A stretch of 62,000 bases of DNA from Acanthaster planci (GCF_001949145.1 NW_019091640.1:8199-70198); one strand, 5' to 3'; shown: positions 1-13,202, counted from the stretch's first letter. Notes: generated by a model not told the origin, from the sequence alone. A program made the numbers and translations.

Positions 1-525
1 GGTATTGAAAGAGCTTCGATTGGCTTCATGTCTCACAGAGGATAAAAATTCTTTGTTTGACATATAAAATCGTGTATGGTCTGGCTTCTTGCTATTTGCA
101 AGAACTTATACATGTTCTCAATGTTGGTCATCAGTTGAGATCAAATTCCCAGGGAAATTTAACTTTCTTTCAGTCAGTACGGGGCAATAAGTATTACAGT
201 GACAGGGCATTCCAGGCTTGTGCACCTAGACTTTGGAATGCACTGCCACTGTCGATACGTGCTTCAGCATCATATGATATTTTTAATTCCTCTCTTAAAA
301 CATATTTATTTAAGATTAGTTATAAGTGAAATAAGTTTTATGTTGATTTTTAAATAGTTGTGGTTTTATTTAATTGATCCCTGTAGTTTGTAATATGTAA
401 TGATTTTTAATTAAGGCCTATTGGGTGTTATAGTTTGTAGTACATGTATATATTGTTGTACAGGGCTCTGAGATCATTTTTATGGAGGGCGCTTTATAAA
501 AACTTACTATTTTTATTATTAAATC
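1..525 (+). mobile_element. Decayed 3' end of a CR1/L2-like LINE
   Basis: An open stretch at 57-329 reads like the extreme C-terminus of a non-LTR retrotransposon reverse-transcriptase protein. It has the familiar order YKIVYGLASCYLQEL, then YYSDRAFQACAPRLWNALP, then a basic SSLKTYLFK ending. The frame upstream of about position 57 is broken by a small deletion and stops, so the copy is dead. After the stop there is an AT-rich 3' UTR with GGAGGGCGCTTTATAAAAA at about 485, followed by an ATT-rich tail, as is typical of CR1/L2-type 3' ends. The element enters from the left edge. Family assignment is from memory of LINE C-termini and has not been searched. Confidence 0.8.
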
Positions 526-2378
526 ATGGAGAGGCTGAGCCTTGATGGATTTGGAGCACTTAGTTGTAGCACTTGTAGTTTAAGGCAATGGCATCAGAGC
601 AACTTTCAAAGTGGGGTGCCAGTTGTGAGACTATCAGGCATCAGCTACTGACTCATCAATTATAGGACCCCCCCAAAGTTGAAACAGTAGTCGATCCACT
701 GCCCCCCCTCCCCTTTTGCAGCCAGTGATGAAAGGAATGTTTTAGGGCCTGCAAAATAGTGCAGTCAAGGTGTGCACATGTCTCAGAGAAGTGTTCCATC
801 TAGAGTGTCCCATTGAATTGCAAAACTCAATCTTAAATCTAATAGGATCATGGGCCACGTGAAAATCAGCAGGTTGGAACCACAGAAAGTTCACTTAGTT
901 TTTTTTCATTTGACAGTTTACTTCCAGTTGAAGGCCTTTCCAAAGTATTTGAACTTTTCAAAGCTATCTTTACAGACTTTTTGGATGGTTTTCTATTCGG
1001 ACAACGTTGTTCATGGATGAGGCTCACAGAGTGAATTTCATTTTCACTGTTGACATGGACGGTAATCACAGCGCGTGTCTGACTTACATGTCAATAATAG
1101 CTCAAAATTTCAACACAGTATGTGGGATTATGGCATCCAATTTATGATTAGTTTTGTGTTAGAATTACGTTAATTATGCCCAGGGCATTCATCAGGGCTG
1201 ATCGCTCATCACCGGCTCATGTTACCCAGCGCCACGCGTGTATGAACATACATGTGTATACTTTACTTGCACAGACATGAAATCACCCCGTAATTCTTGG
1301 CGTATCGTAAAACATAGGTCTTGCTCTCAACCAGAGTTCAATTTTCTGTGGTAACCCATGCATTACACATAACCTAGGTACCAGGCAATATGGACCAAAA
1401 GTGGTTGGCTACGTTCGCACGGTTCCTCCAATTCTACCCAAGTGTGGTGCGCGTGCATCATATTTCTGTATGTGCATTGGGAGTATACCCTTGTTGACCT
1501 GCAGGTCTTACTGCTGCCAAGCACGAATAGCTCGCTCGAATGCAGCCCTTGGTCACGACCTAAACATGCTCTGAGTTAGAGTGTCTCCGTAGTCTGAACA
1601 AAAACAATGGGGTTGGGAACCGCAACTCTACCTTTTATATAATATGGCAGAACAAAATTGACTGTGTTATGACATTTTGTCCGGTACTTGATTTGGTCTA
1701 ATTTTGCACTCTGCCATTGCTTGTTTTCTTCCTGTTTGACTATAGACATTTCAAAGGTAAATACAGTTTGATAATTGAATGTATCATCCCTGTGCAACAG
1801 GAAAAGCATCCATTAGCTTTGAGTACACTGGGAGTGCTTATCATTACCTGTGTAAGATGACATTGAACTGATGTAATAGATTTGTTTTGCCGTGCTAGTT
1901 CATGTGGTGGCAAGCAGAGGGTTTGAATAGTGCCCTTATTTCCAACGATTGAAAATTCCTCGTATTGGGTCATTTTGCCCTTAACCTTACAAGCTACCAC
2001 CTTTTTTCTTTTATTGACCACAATTTATTCTTTATATGAATGTTGTACCGACAAAGTCCAGTTCTTAATTAATACTTTGCCAGAGTTTAAAATGTTACTA
2101 TGCGTAGAGTATTAAGTGACAACGACTTTGGGACCTTTCTTGAAATATAGGGTCTGACATGTGACATGTTTTTCTGTCCTCATTACACCTGACCCGTCTG
2201 ACACAGAATAGACATGTACATGTAACTAAAATTGATTTCAAACTAATTTATTCGTTCGGTAGAAAATCTGTGGTACTTAATCAGTTAGAAATTTATGAAT
2301 GTTTTAAAGTTACAAAATTTATTTGTCAGATATAACGGGGAGAGGAAAAAAATTTACCCCAAATTTATATAATCTGAA

Positions 2379-2407
2379 TATCTGTGGATTCTCTGAATCC
2401 ACAGATA
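2379..2407. repeat. Perfect short hairpin
   Basis: ATCTGTGGATTC at 2380-2391 is followed by a three-base spacer and then its exact reverse complement at 2395-2406. The flanking T and A add a thirteenth pair. No known small RNA is recognised in it. Confidence 0.75.
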
Positions 2408-3385
2408 ATTTTTGCTAAGGTGTAGTCTGTTGATTGGTTGGTTGATCAAATTGCAAAGTTACACACGTAATATGAAGTCATTGAAACTTTTCATGTTAGT
2501 TTGTTCTTCTGGTTGACATGAGGTTATGCGCTGTCAACAGAAATTGTTCATGTCTGCCCAAGTTGTGAGCCATCAAGTAATCATTCATTAAACTTACATG
2601 TACCTGCCACAACCAGTTCAGTTTCTAAGTAGACAGCCTTCCAGTACCTCAATGCACACTTTCCTGATTCTGTACCAGTCTTGATCAATTTACTGTCACC
2701 CTTTTGGGCATCTTTGCCCATGACTATTTCATTCCATGTAGTGAGTAACTTTCTACATTCTGTCTTGATCTGTTTCTTATTTTATGTCTGTCTGATATTT
2801 AGGCCAGTGTCAAATGTGCTTCTGCCATTTCGAATTGTCAGAAGTCAAATGCCATATTAATTGCGGCAGGAACATGACATTTAACCCAAAAACTTCGAGT
2901 ACAACCCTGCTGTGCTATCACAACAGCCTCTGTCATGTCACAGGGCAGCTACACGGCATGGCATCAAATGTCATGCCACCATCATGTCTAGTCAAATGAA
3001 ATTTGCACTTGAGATTGACATATTTGGGATGCGCATGTGTGGCAACATACTTCAGGATGACAATTCAACACAAACAACATAAAAACATTTTAACAAATCC
3101 CAAATGGTAGTGAGTCATCGTCTGATTTTGTGGTTGCTGGAAAATTCATGAAATTAAAGTGACATTTCAACACCCCAAAAAGTTTTACATGTAGCAGTTT
3201 TTTGCATGTGCATGCAGCCTCCAGCATCGTTTGGAACAAACATTTGTTTTTAATCTACACAAACTTGCAAAAGGAAATTAAAAGTTTTTGTAAAATGAAA
3301 TAACAGGGTAGAAAAATGAATTGATGTGCATCCATGAATTTTTAAAACAGAATTTGGAGACTAAATAACGAAATCACTGCATTGG

Positions 3386-3665
3386 ATGGTGAAATTGCAG
3401 AGTCAAACAAAGAATCCACAAAATTGAATGGTGCACAGCTGAATCAAGTAATAATATTGCCTTGGAGGATAGCTGACTGGCAAGGCGACTATTGCGGGAT
3501 TGAACGGTGAAATTGCCAAATGTGATGGAAAACGTACCAAATAAAATGGTGAAATTGCCAAATTAATGTTGAAATTGCAAAACGAAATGGTGAAAATGGC
3601 AAGATAATTTCTGAAATTGGCAAATTGAAGGTCAAAATTGCCATTGAATAGTGAAATCATCAAAC
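3386..3665. repeat. Degenerate minisatellite built on GGTGAAATTGCCAAA
   Basis: About ten diverged copies of a unit of roughly 25-30 bases recur here, with cores such as GGTGAAATTGCAG, GGTGAAATTGCCAAA, GTTGAAATTGCAAAA and TCTGAAATTGGCAAA. Read on the minus strand, the array gives a 90-codon open frame with recurring N-L-A-I-S-P-F motifs. That frame is better explained by the repeat than by a gene. Confidence 0.7.
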
Positions 3666-5520
3666 GGAACAGCAAAACTAACTGTAAAATGAAATGTTAT
3701 GATTAACTAAACAATGATCTTGTCACCAAAGATAGCAACGACACTCCTTAAAATCCTGCATACATCAGTTTCTCCACCACGTCATCTTCCATTAAATGCA
3801 ACTATCATTTGACAATTAAATTCGTCATTTGACATAAATGCTGACTCTTTCACACGTTTGCCGCACTTAAATGAATTGGATTCAACATGGCCTTCTGTAC
3901 ATGTCATTTTCATGCCTTTTCCTCTCCCTTTTGCTTCGTTTTCAAGCATGCAGGTCACAATGGGTTCTGAGGCCTCTTTGATAAGCCCGCAGACTCTAAG
4001 AATCTGTCAGAGACAATCATGAATATTTGACACTCCCCATAGCTCTTCTGTCAATCTTAATACGATTCCCTTTTTGAACTTGGACAAACCTAAGACCATA
4101 ATGCAAGGATATTTCAATAATTTTTAATCCCCATGCATGGACACGTAATGCTCACTTAATGTTTCGTTATACAAAATTGACAGTGGCATGCTTTATTGCA
4201 CAACGGCACATCTCATTTTTAAAGGTATTGTATAACTGAGACTCCAAAAGCTTTCATCCATATGGGTCGTTAAAACCGAAATCAACACACGCTAAGACGG
4301 TGTTTGAAGAAAACTGAAATAAAAACCATGGCTTAGATCAATCAGTACTACCAGAGTAACAGGTGGAAGTGCATGTATGGCAATTAATAGTTACTGTCTA
4401 GACTAGAGTAGTGTGTGCTGCAGTATGACTATGATGGATACAAGTTTCTGTAATGAAAATGTGGGATTGGGCTTGATTCTCTACCAAACATTTTTCTCCA
4501 ATTATTGAAAACCATTCTTAGGTGTTTTTTCAAATGCAAAAGCTTTTAGCTTCACCACTTAACTAGATGTTGCCCTCTGTTTTTGTCCTCAAATGTTAAT
4601 ATATGTTCTGTGTAATAATTTTAATTGTTTTAATGCATTTTGAATCTAAATATGTACACTCTCGTCTTGAAGTGTAGCAATGTTCTACCTATTTGTCTTT
4701 GTAGGGCAATGTTTCAATAAATGTGTGTGCAAATGAAATGTGACAGATTGATCCCTAACAGCTGATGTTAACGCTTTTCCCTCTAATTTGACCCACCACA
4801 ACAAAATGAATCTCAAGTTACAAGAGCTACTGTTTTGAGTAATAAAGGTCTTTAAAAGCATCTTACACAATATCAACAGGAACCAAATACAATTTGTATG
4901 CATGTGGTATCAGTTTTTATCGGGTTGCCAAACTGAGTCATAAATCAAACTGGCCTCAAGACTCATTTTATTGGATCCTTTCATAAATATCATTTTTGGC
5001 TGGCAACTGTAACCTCAATAAAACTGTTTTCATTATGGCAGAAATAAAAATACAAAAACTCCATGTAGAAATGGAGATGAAAGAAAGTATACATTTCTTC
5101 TTTGTAATCAGTAGGCTTTTTAGCCATGATATCCCTGCCTTTAAGTTGCTCAGTCTTTTGCAAAACCACGCCTGACAGCAGCAGGAAAGTATCAAAAGGG
5201 GATGTATGTGCTACTGTCACTTTGAAAAGTAATCTAACTTAGAGAAAAACAATTTCAGCATTTCCAAAAGAGCACTTGGGTCCTCATAACATTTTCTATT
5301 AAACATATATATTTATGGATAAGTGCTCTAAAAATGACAGTAAATACATGTATTTGATAAAATTTGACAAATACTTTGACAAAAGTGATAAGATCAGCTG
5401 TTAGGTGAGGATCGTGTGTGTTGTTATACATGCACCTGTTTGCAAAACAAACTGATTTCTGCTGCATTGTTTTTCTTTCCCCAACAGCTTATGCCTCTAC
5501 CCCAAGACTTACTGATGCAG

Positions 5521-5650
5521 GGTTCTTGTGTGGCTATTCTGTGGATATGAAGAATCTGTTGCATCAGTTGAGGACCTGCTTGCCTGCAAGAAGGGGAACA
5601 CTTGGTGTGACTCTGCATTAGGACTGTTTATGAAAAGAGCAAATCCATAG
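5521..5650 (+). CDS. Possible terminal exon of an unidentified plus-strand gene
   Basis: A pyrimidine-rich tract (TTTTTCTTTCCCC) precedes several AGs. Using the AG at 5519-5520 opens a frame of 42 residues to a TAG at 5648-5650. It begins VLVWLFCGYEESVASVEDLL and continues ACKKGNTWCDSALGLFMKR before the stop. The composition looks like real protein (two Cys, acidic then basic segments, no low complexity). AATAAA signals follow at 6565-6570 and 6599-6604, which would suit a 3' UTR of about 0.9 kb. I do not recognise the protein and did not find its upstream exons. An upstream AG at 5486-5487 opens a different frame (44 codons to a TAG at 5619-5621), so the reading frame is uncertain. Confidence 0.35.
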
Positions 5651-6564
5651 CAATCTTTCTTCCACTTTATCCCGCCACTACTTCACCCCCTGCGAAAAAT
5701 GCCCTTTGAGGAGAAAACTCATTGCATGTAGTTGGAAACTCTTGTACTTTTTTTAAATTAGAATGAATTTAAGATTTATTTGGCTTCCACCCATCATATT
5801 TACATTGCTGTGGATTTGCTTGGAGTTATTTATGTGACCAGCTCTATCGAAATCAGGAGTAAGTTGAGAAATGACAGTTTATCGAAGGGTGGCATCATTA
5901 AAGAAAACCTTTGAAGCGCAAACTGTCACAAAAAGAGCCTTAGCAGGTTTGACTTCACTTTCAAAGAGCTTGGCTTTTTCAGACCATCTCTCAGCCAAGG
6001 GAGGATGGGACTTCCAAAGAACTTGGTCTTCACATGCTTGATCTTTTGGAAACTAGTCATGCACGTAAAAGCACAAATTAAATCTGATATTGGGCTTTCA
6101 TGTTATGGCTGTTTGAAGTTCATGGCCTCAAGCATGTTGTCTGCATCCATCAAGGATGTCATTGGAAAATAAAAGACTTGGAACTGAGACTGCTTTTTAT
6201 TGCTTAAAAGAAGTGTGTAACATTCGGCATTTATTTCTGCTCTGTGGAAATACTGGAGAACATATGGGGGGAGGGAATTCTTTCCCAAAACATCTTTTGG
6301 ATTTGAGATTTGTCAGAAACTATTCCAAATGCTGAAGGTACTAATATACAAATTGCAATGCCAATTACTTAATGACTTAGTTCTATTCCCACTTGTGATT
6401 GTGATAACTACAATAACAAAAAGTCCACTTTTCCATGTTGAAAGGAGAGCTGAGTGTTGTAAATCTTGAAGTTTTGATTTGGATGGAGCAGGTCACATCA
6501 TTGCTAAAGTCTTGAGGTTTTTTAAAGCTTTAACAGTGTTACACTTCACTAGTCACTGAAAATG

Positions 6565-6604
6565 AATAAAACAAATGTATGTGTAGTTTCTAGAAAAGAA
6601 TAAA
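6565..6604 (+). terminator. Candidate polyadenylation signals
   Basis: There are two AATAAA hexamers on the plus strand, at 6565-6570 and 6599-6604, downstream of the possible terminal exon ending at 5650. They suit that gene's 3' end, but AATAAA is common by chance in AT-rich sequence. Confidence 0.3.
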
Positions 6605-8308
6605 AAAGTTTTTAGATAAAGAACCAGGCACATGTCTGTGAAGGGTTTAACTGGATAGTTGCTTCAAGTAGCATTAAGTAGCACGACTTTAATTAAGTCA
6701 TCTAATCAACATTTTTTTTTTCGGGACAAGTTTTTTTTTTCCAGGTCAAGATAAAATGTGAATTACAGACATTTTTTTAAATAAATTGTTTTAAAACTGT
6801 TGGAAAGGTCTCAATGCTGTAAAAATAGTAATTCAAAAAAGAGTATGGTTTTGTCTGTGATTCCTGTTCTTCTATGCCCTGCGATAAAAGTTTGACAAGA
6901 ACAGATAATCATCAGACATGTGCCTGGTTTTCTTGGTGATTCAAATTTCAGTCGTGTATAAATTGAACAACTTTTGTGTTTAAGTACAAAGTGACTTTCA
7001 AATTATCATACATGTACACTGTAGTGTATAGTCTACAATGGCATATAATACACATGATATACTGTATATTGTACATTAGACACAGTGTGTTCACTAATAC
7101 AAAATGGACTTTGGGTATTTTTATTTTACTGTGCTTTTTCTGTGATTGTATTCATAACTGACCTGCAATTTAAACAGTGATTTTGCAGCCAAGTATTCCT
7201 TTGAAATGTTTACCAAGTCCTCAATATGTGCATGTTAGAGCTGATGATTTCAAGATATCAGTGTTAGCCTTCAAGAGGTTTGAAAAGTCAGTAGTGACAG
7301 TGGATGCAAGTTACTTTACCAAACAACTTCTATGGTAGGTTCTGAATTATGGGTTTTGCCTTTAAAGTTGTTTACCATTGATGAAACATTTTTCCAGCTT
7401 TGTGTTAGCAGAAATTTTTTTTTCTTGACAATATTTTTCTTATTTTTAATGTTTGCCTGACAGCCCCTTTTAAATTTGTTTGATTTATTCATGTACTCAT
7501 TTAATTTCTGTCTGGGGCCCGGACAGATTTTGCAAGACCGATATTAGGCCCCCCAAAAAGGTCTCGAGTTTCTGGTGAGGAAGTTGGCTCCAAAAGTGGT
7601 ATAGTGATGCAGCTTTTTTTTTTTTTTTGAACTGATGTGTGATAACGCACGATGTCTTCCGATGTGCACCGACACTTATATAGACTGGCGCCTGCAATTT
7701 TACAGTTTAAAAGCATTTTCAGCTTGTACGTGTACACGGGACATGAGACCACCTTGTTTGTCTGGTTACCGGATGCAAACATATAAAACAGAAATGACGT
7801 CATCTGAAAAGAGTGTCCAATTAAACGACTGGGGATTCAGTTTCCTTAACTTGTACATATTACTCGACTGTACCCCATCAAAAACACGTTAAATTTATGC
7901 AGTAGCAGGATTCCACTTGATTAAGCAAGTTTGGCAGCTTTTCAACATCATTTATACCAAATAAAAAACTTATTTGGCTGATGCGCAGGTCTACGTCAAC
8001 ACGTGAGCTAACCAGAAGCTGGGACTTTTTTTGGCCATACCCGACTTTTTAGAATACTTCATTTGTTGTGTTTTTTTTTTTTTTTTCATTTAAAAATGCA
8101 AACTAAAAAAAACCCGGGAACTCCAAACCAGTAATCAATGGTAGACAACGTGTCCAACACTGATAAAAGATTCTCGGATTACATTTGCTGGAAAGGAAAT
8201 AGTGTGTATATTGCTTACGTTTTACATGATGTGCCATTGTAGACTTTGTTTTAATTTGTTTATAACAAGCTTCCGGTTCTGAATGGTGTCTTCTTTCCTG
8301 TAGGGGGT

Positions 8309-8611
8309 CTGCTGTCCATTTCGCAAGTTTCCAAGCATGCAGTTAGAGCCTTGCAGTTAACTTTCTATTTCTGCATCAAGTTGGCAGTGTTTGAAAACAT
8401 TTATGTTTATAGTTACACTGTTCACCATTTGGCCATTAAATCTGTATGCGCCTGTGTAACAGGGTTTTATTTCTAAATGTAACACTTGACGGCAAATGTT
8501 CATCTTGGAACCATTAAGAGTTACATGTATGTTGCACTGTAGTTGGAACTTTGGCAAAGTATCTGTTCTGCAAATATTTTTCTTACTGCAGAAATCTGAA
8601 ATGGACAGCAG
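8309..8611. mobile_element. Possible small inverted-repeat element
   Basis: CTGCTGTCCATTTC at 8309-8322 is matched by its perfect 14-base reverse complement at 8598-8611, about 275 bases apart. This could be the terminal inverted repeat of a non-autonomous element. No clear target-site duplication was seen, so chance or a decayed element remains possible. Confidence 0.35.
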
Positions 8612-8729
8612 GTCTTATGTCTTGAACTTCTGCTTTCCCCTCTATGCCCCAATGAACACACTGCATCAAATGTAAAAACAATTGAGATTTTTTCCCTATC
8701 AATGTATGTTGAATTTACAGTAGTCTTTC

Positions 8730-8815
8730 TGAAATTAAGAAACTCCTTAAAAGACCTTTTTATGTGTCTGTAGAGGGCGCTATATAAAAGTGAACATTAC
8801 TTGTTAAAACTTGAT
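8730..8815 (+). mobile_element. LINE 3'-tail remnant
   Basis: AGAGGGCGCTATATAAAAG at about 8773-8791 matches the tail motif of the LINE end at 1-525 (GGAGGGCGCTTTATAAAAA). It is preceded by a short stretch that could encode the basic end of the retrotransposon protein. It is probably a 5'-truncated insertion of the same broad class. Confidence 0.5.
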
Positions 8816-9073
8816 GCAGCGTGTTCATAAAAGACCATTGACAAATTAATTTAACCAGAAGTGGGCCAAACAGTGGGTGGGGATTAAGCAGACTGGGCAT
8901 GGTGAGTAAATTTTTAAGACCAAAATATGGATACATGAAACAAGCGGGTTATATCAGTTTGTTTTGTTGAAACTTTTGGCAATCCATTGGGTGATGCTTA
9001 AAGAAAATAGTTTCAATAAAGTCTTTATTCCAACAGATACTGTGCAAATGTGTTTTCTGTAAATTAAGATTCC

Positions 9074-9201
9074 TGAACTTTGACCTGACCTTTCAACTTT
9101 GACCCGACCTTTCAACTTTGATCCGACCTTTCAACTTTGACCTGACCTTTCAACTTTGACCCAACCTTTGAACTTTGACCTGACCTTTGAACTTTGACCT
9201 C
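9074..9201. repeat. 19-bp tandem repeat, about six units, rich in TGACCT
   Basis: The unit GACCTGACCTTTCAACTTT repeats head to tail with single-base changes (GACCC, GATCC, GAACTTT). Each unit contains TGACCT, the complement of the nuclear-receptor half-site AGGTCA; several have two overlapping half-sites. It is a simple minisatellite by structure; any regulatory role is inference. Confidence 0.9.
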
Positions 9202-10526
9202 TAAGGGCAGCCAAAAAAAAAGCCCAATGCATGCAGGCCCCCCCCCTGCTGCACACCCAAGTGGTGTGTCCCCGCCCTACAGACACCTTCAGACCAGGGA
9301 GTCCCCCTAACTATCTGCACCAACTAGTGATCGCTTTTTCTTCATGTGCACACATTTCCCCACTCTTGAAATCCAAGCATTCATGAATGACTTCAGTTAA
9401 CTCCAACAGGACAAGGATCACTTGAACTCTTACCATCGGCATTGCTTTCTATCAAAGTACGGCATCTTGGTTGTTTATACTCTGTGTTGCTATGGATACC
9501 AGTGATCACTCCATTACTCCCAAGAATTGCTCATTAAAGAGAACCCTCCCACACGGGCTACTCGTCATGATCTTTGCAACCGACATTTCCAGAGCCACAA
9601 GTTACATTCTGTGCCTGAATCAACCAGATGAAGCATTTAACACACTCTAACGTTTTGCAAGCTTTCTACGACATTTGACAATGTTACAAATTTGTAGGGC
9701 ATTTATCGTAGCTCTTGTCCACATAAATAACTTCCATGACAACTCCAATACAACCTACAAGTACTGTGTAAACCATGTTCCTTTTTCAAAAAGCAGTCTG
9801 TATAAGCCCAGTGAACTTGACTATTTGTCATGTGTGGACACCGATTAGCTTACAGAGCTAATCCCTCATACATACGAATTCATTCTATTTAAAGTACACA
9901 AAATGACTCCTTAGAAATGACTTGTGAACCGAAATCTGATCAAAAAGAAACAGAATTTGTCCCTTTTAGCTGCACAAACAGATTAGTTTTGCTGGGCAAA
10001 CAGTCTTTCTAATTCTTTTTTACACTTTTACAATTAAAAAAAGTCAAATGAATCAGGGAAAATACCACTTGCTTTCTTCTTTTAATATTCCTGATTGAGA
10101 AGCATTTTCTTTTCCGCCATAAATTGGTTCATTTCCAGAAATATCTAAGTATGTTCTTAAAGTGTCGCATGGTAAGACTAAAAGGTTGATTTATGCCATC
10201 ATCCGTCTTATTTTGCTCTATCAATTATGTAGAGTATTCACCAGTATTCTGACGCATTCTAGCATTCCTGAAAGAATGGTCTCTTTCATCTACTTTTCAA
10301 TTTTCTTCTTTGCAACTGCAAATACAGGACAACTTTAACACAAGGCCAAACCCTTTGTTATATTTTGTGGAAAATTAGTTAGCATTTATCCATCAATAAG
10401 AAATTGAAATAGGTAGCAGTTGGTTCTGTTTCATTTTTTCATTGCACACATGTACATTTTATGGTTTTAAGTCGGACATGCAATGGGGAACAAACCATAC
10501 TGCCTCACTGCTAGATAAACAGTGTG

Positions 10527-10732
10527 CAGTGGCATAGCAGTGGGGTTTTTCTCTTGGGCAATTTCCCCAATTGGAGACAGTGCCCTTGTAGGAAGAAAAG
10601 GATGGCTGGATTTTGGACACTGTTTTTGTCCAGAGTCGTTTTTTCTTCTTTTATTTTCTTTTTAAAATGGCAACTTTTTCAGGAATTCCTTTTCATCCAA
10701 GGCACGGCTCCCCATTTCCGGCTATGCCACTG
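10527..10732. mobile_element. hAT-like MITE with CAGTGGCATAGC termini
   Basis: CAGTGGCATAGC at 10527-10538 and its exact reverse complement GCTATGCCACTG at 10721-10732 bound a 206-base segment. Termini of the form CAGTGGCGTAGCC are widespread in hAT-type non-autonomous elements in animals (established knowledge, from memory). An 8-base target duplication is not evident in the flanks, so the insertion is old or the superfamily call may be wrong. The 103-codon open frame starting inside it has no family resemblance. Confidence 0.6.
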
Positions 10733-13149
10733 CGGATGCGGCAGCTACCTACCCCTCAGCATCCTCAGAAGCTGTGGCGTCGTGACGACACGGGGATTCT
10801 ACCAGTCCTGCTCCTGCAACGGCACCCATGGTTAAGCTTAATTGGAGTTTTCATCAATTCAATGCACTGTACAATTGGTTATACATCCTCACTCCTATCA
10901 ACCCAAAGATAGTGTGTCTTCTAACATGGCAACGTTTGGGGTACACATACACTGCATGTCTACATAACAAATGGATTGTGCATGTGTATAGCTCACATGC
11001 AAAGCTGAGGCAGGCCACAAGAAAAGCTGTGATTTTTCAAAGTGAGCCAATTTCAAAACAGTGTCACTCATGCACAAAAGGACAGATTGTCTAGATGTGC
11101 ATATGCAAGAAATGCATCTGACAAGTGACGAATGTACTGACTTGAAAAGGTTCAAAAACTAATCTTTCTTGATTGCATGTTGTCCTCAGTGCCACCTTTG
11201 TTGCTAACCTATGCCATTGCTTCTAGTGGAGCACTTTTCCATGTACATAGGTTGAACTTTCTTCAAGGACAGGTAGTTGCACTCTGGCGATAAGTTGTTA
11301 GATTGTAAGCAGGATAGATTACAAATAAACTTGAATACAGGCCAGAATTGGCATCAGAAGCATATATATGTAATCATATTTGATGCTTCTTCAAGACTGT
11401 TCGTTGTCAGTCCAATGTTAGTAGTGATGTGTGCTAATCATTCAAAAGCTTGGATGCCAAAGAATTCGGTAAAATTGTGGGGTTTTTTGCCTTGTATCTA
11501 TTTTATTTCGGTCAACTACTTTTTCAAAGCAGTTATTTTGACATATGAGCATAAATGTACATGCCATTTAGCATTTACTTGAAACCAACAAGTGGCACAA
11601 ATGGTTGATGATTCTTCATATTCGAAGCACTTCATGCAACTTACATGCGAGACATTTTTTACTGTCAACACTGCAAAAAGGTCAACATTTTCAAGCAACA
11701 TGATGGTCTCTGATCCGACTGTGCAGAGTTTCTTAGAGCCTGCCTCAGCAAAGTGACCTTTGACATTGATTTCTGTTTAACAATGGCCTTTCTGAAACAA
11801 ACATGACTGATTGTAACTGGTATGACGATCTGGCATCACACTCTGTGCTCTCAGATGAAAAATACTGACAACATGCCATATGTTACTGCAAACAAGCAAT
11901 AACTTTTTTTTCTATGGTTTGGTATCAACTTTCCTACAATTTAAGCATCTTTGACAGTTTTTTCAGAAAAATCTTACTATTCTAACAGATTCTCAGCAGA
12001 TTCTAACATTGTCGTTTGTATTAAGATATAGGCTCCTTGACCTTAATCTATTGCAGTTGTGTATTTTTCACAACAGTTGTTCATACTTTTATTTCAATTG
12101 CAATTCCTAGATTCAATCCTTACAGTCATGCTCCTCCAACCAATTGGGTTGATAAAATCCAGTTTGGAAGCTAAATGTAACCAGTATTCAGTACCAGTGC
12201 ATTCTGAATGTCATGTTTGTATCAAAATAGAGGCCCGTTTCTTTTACCTTTGACATCTGACCAAAATCAATTCAATGATGTACATATAGAAGCAGATGCA
12301 ACATTACACAGAATGTTGCATAGAAAGATTACAAGAAGGCGGTACCCTATGTAATATCTAGAGTGACAGAAATCAAGATTTGGTGCTTACACCACTTTTG
12401 AATGGTACATTCAAGTAGTGGGTGTGTAGCACTGCACTAGATTGTTCAAGAGAATTAATCACATGCAAGTGCCACGGTACACATGCGTTGATGTTCCCAA
12501 ACAATTGTGGACGTTAAACAAAAGAATTAATGACCATCCACGATTCCCGATACGTCCACGATTGCCAAACGTGTACAAAGCATATTAGAGGCCTTCCAAA
12601 AAAGTTATGAACATGAGAGGACGAGAGGAACGTCCACGATTGCCAAAAGAAACACATTTCTCTGCATGTACACGTACATTTGCAACCATTGCCTGAGCAA
12701 GTTTGGTATTTTGTCTACTACATCACTGAAAAAAATGCATGGAGCTGGTTAGTCTTCAGTCTTTGGCAATACAAGTGCAACAGGTCCCAAACGTTCTCCA
12801 CCTATAAACATGCAATGTTAGCTGCCGGGGGCAGGATACTGAACAAGCACAAGATTTACAGGCTGTGGCTAGCAAGTACTCTTTCATGAGAACTAAGTAT
12901 GAACAAACCATTGTACAAAGTACCCTTAGCCTGTCTTTCTTTACAAAGCCTCAATTGATGAGGTACATGTACATTTGGTGATGAAGGTTTACAATTAAAT
13001 GCACTGTAGTCTTTTTTCCTTTCATTTGCACAAGTTTAGTCATGGGCTGAAATTTTGAATAGCATGGTACAGAGAGGGGGTACCATTACTTTCTTTCAAC
13101 CAAATGCCTTTCATTGCACGTTTTCGCCAGGACTACACACTTTTGTTTG

Positions 13150-13202
13150 TTATAACCGGAATTTCGTTTTAGCTGATTTCGTAATAACGAGAGTCGACTG
13201 TA
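13150..13202. mobile_element. Fragment of a pogo/Tigger-like terminal repeat
   Basis: The segment from TATAACCGGAATTTCG to GTAATAACGAGAGTCGACTGTA resembles the end of pogo/Tigger-type Tc1-mariner elements, with CAGTCGACTCTCGTTATTACG outermost on the minus strand and an adjacent TA. The partner end was not found, so this is a solitary fragment. Confidence 0.4.

Larger units (their letters stand above)
526..5520. other. No gene recognised; unique AT-rich sequence with one hairpin and one degenerate array
   Basis: Open frames here are short (under 95 codons), overlap on both strands and resemble no family I know. I found no convincing exon with paired splice sites. The only structured parts are a hairpin at 2379-2407 and the degenerate GAAATTGCC array at 3386-3665, listed separately. 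It may be intron of the gene whose possible terminal exon is at 5521-5650. Confidence 0.5.
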
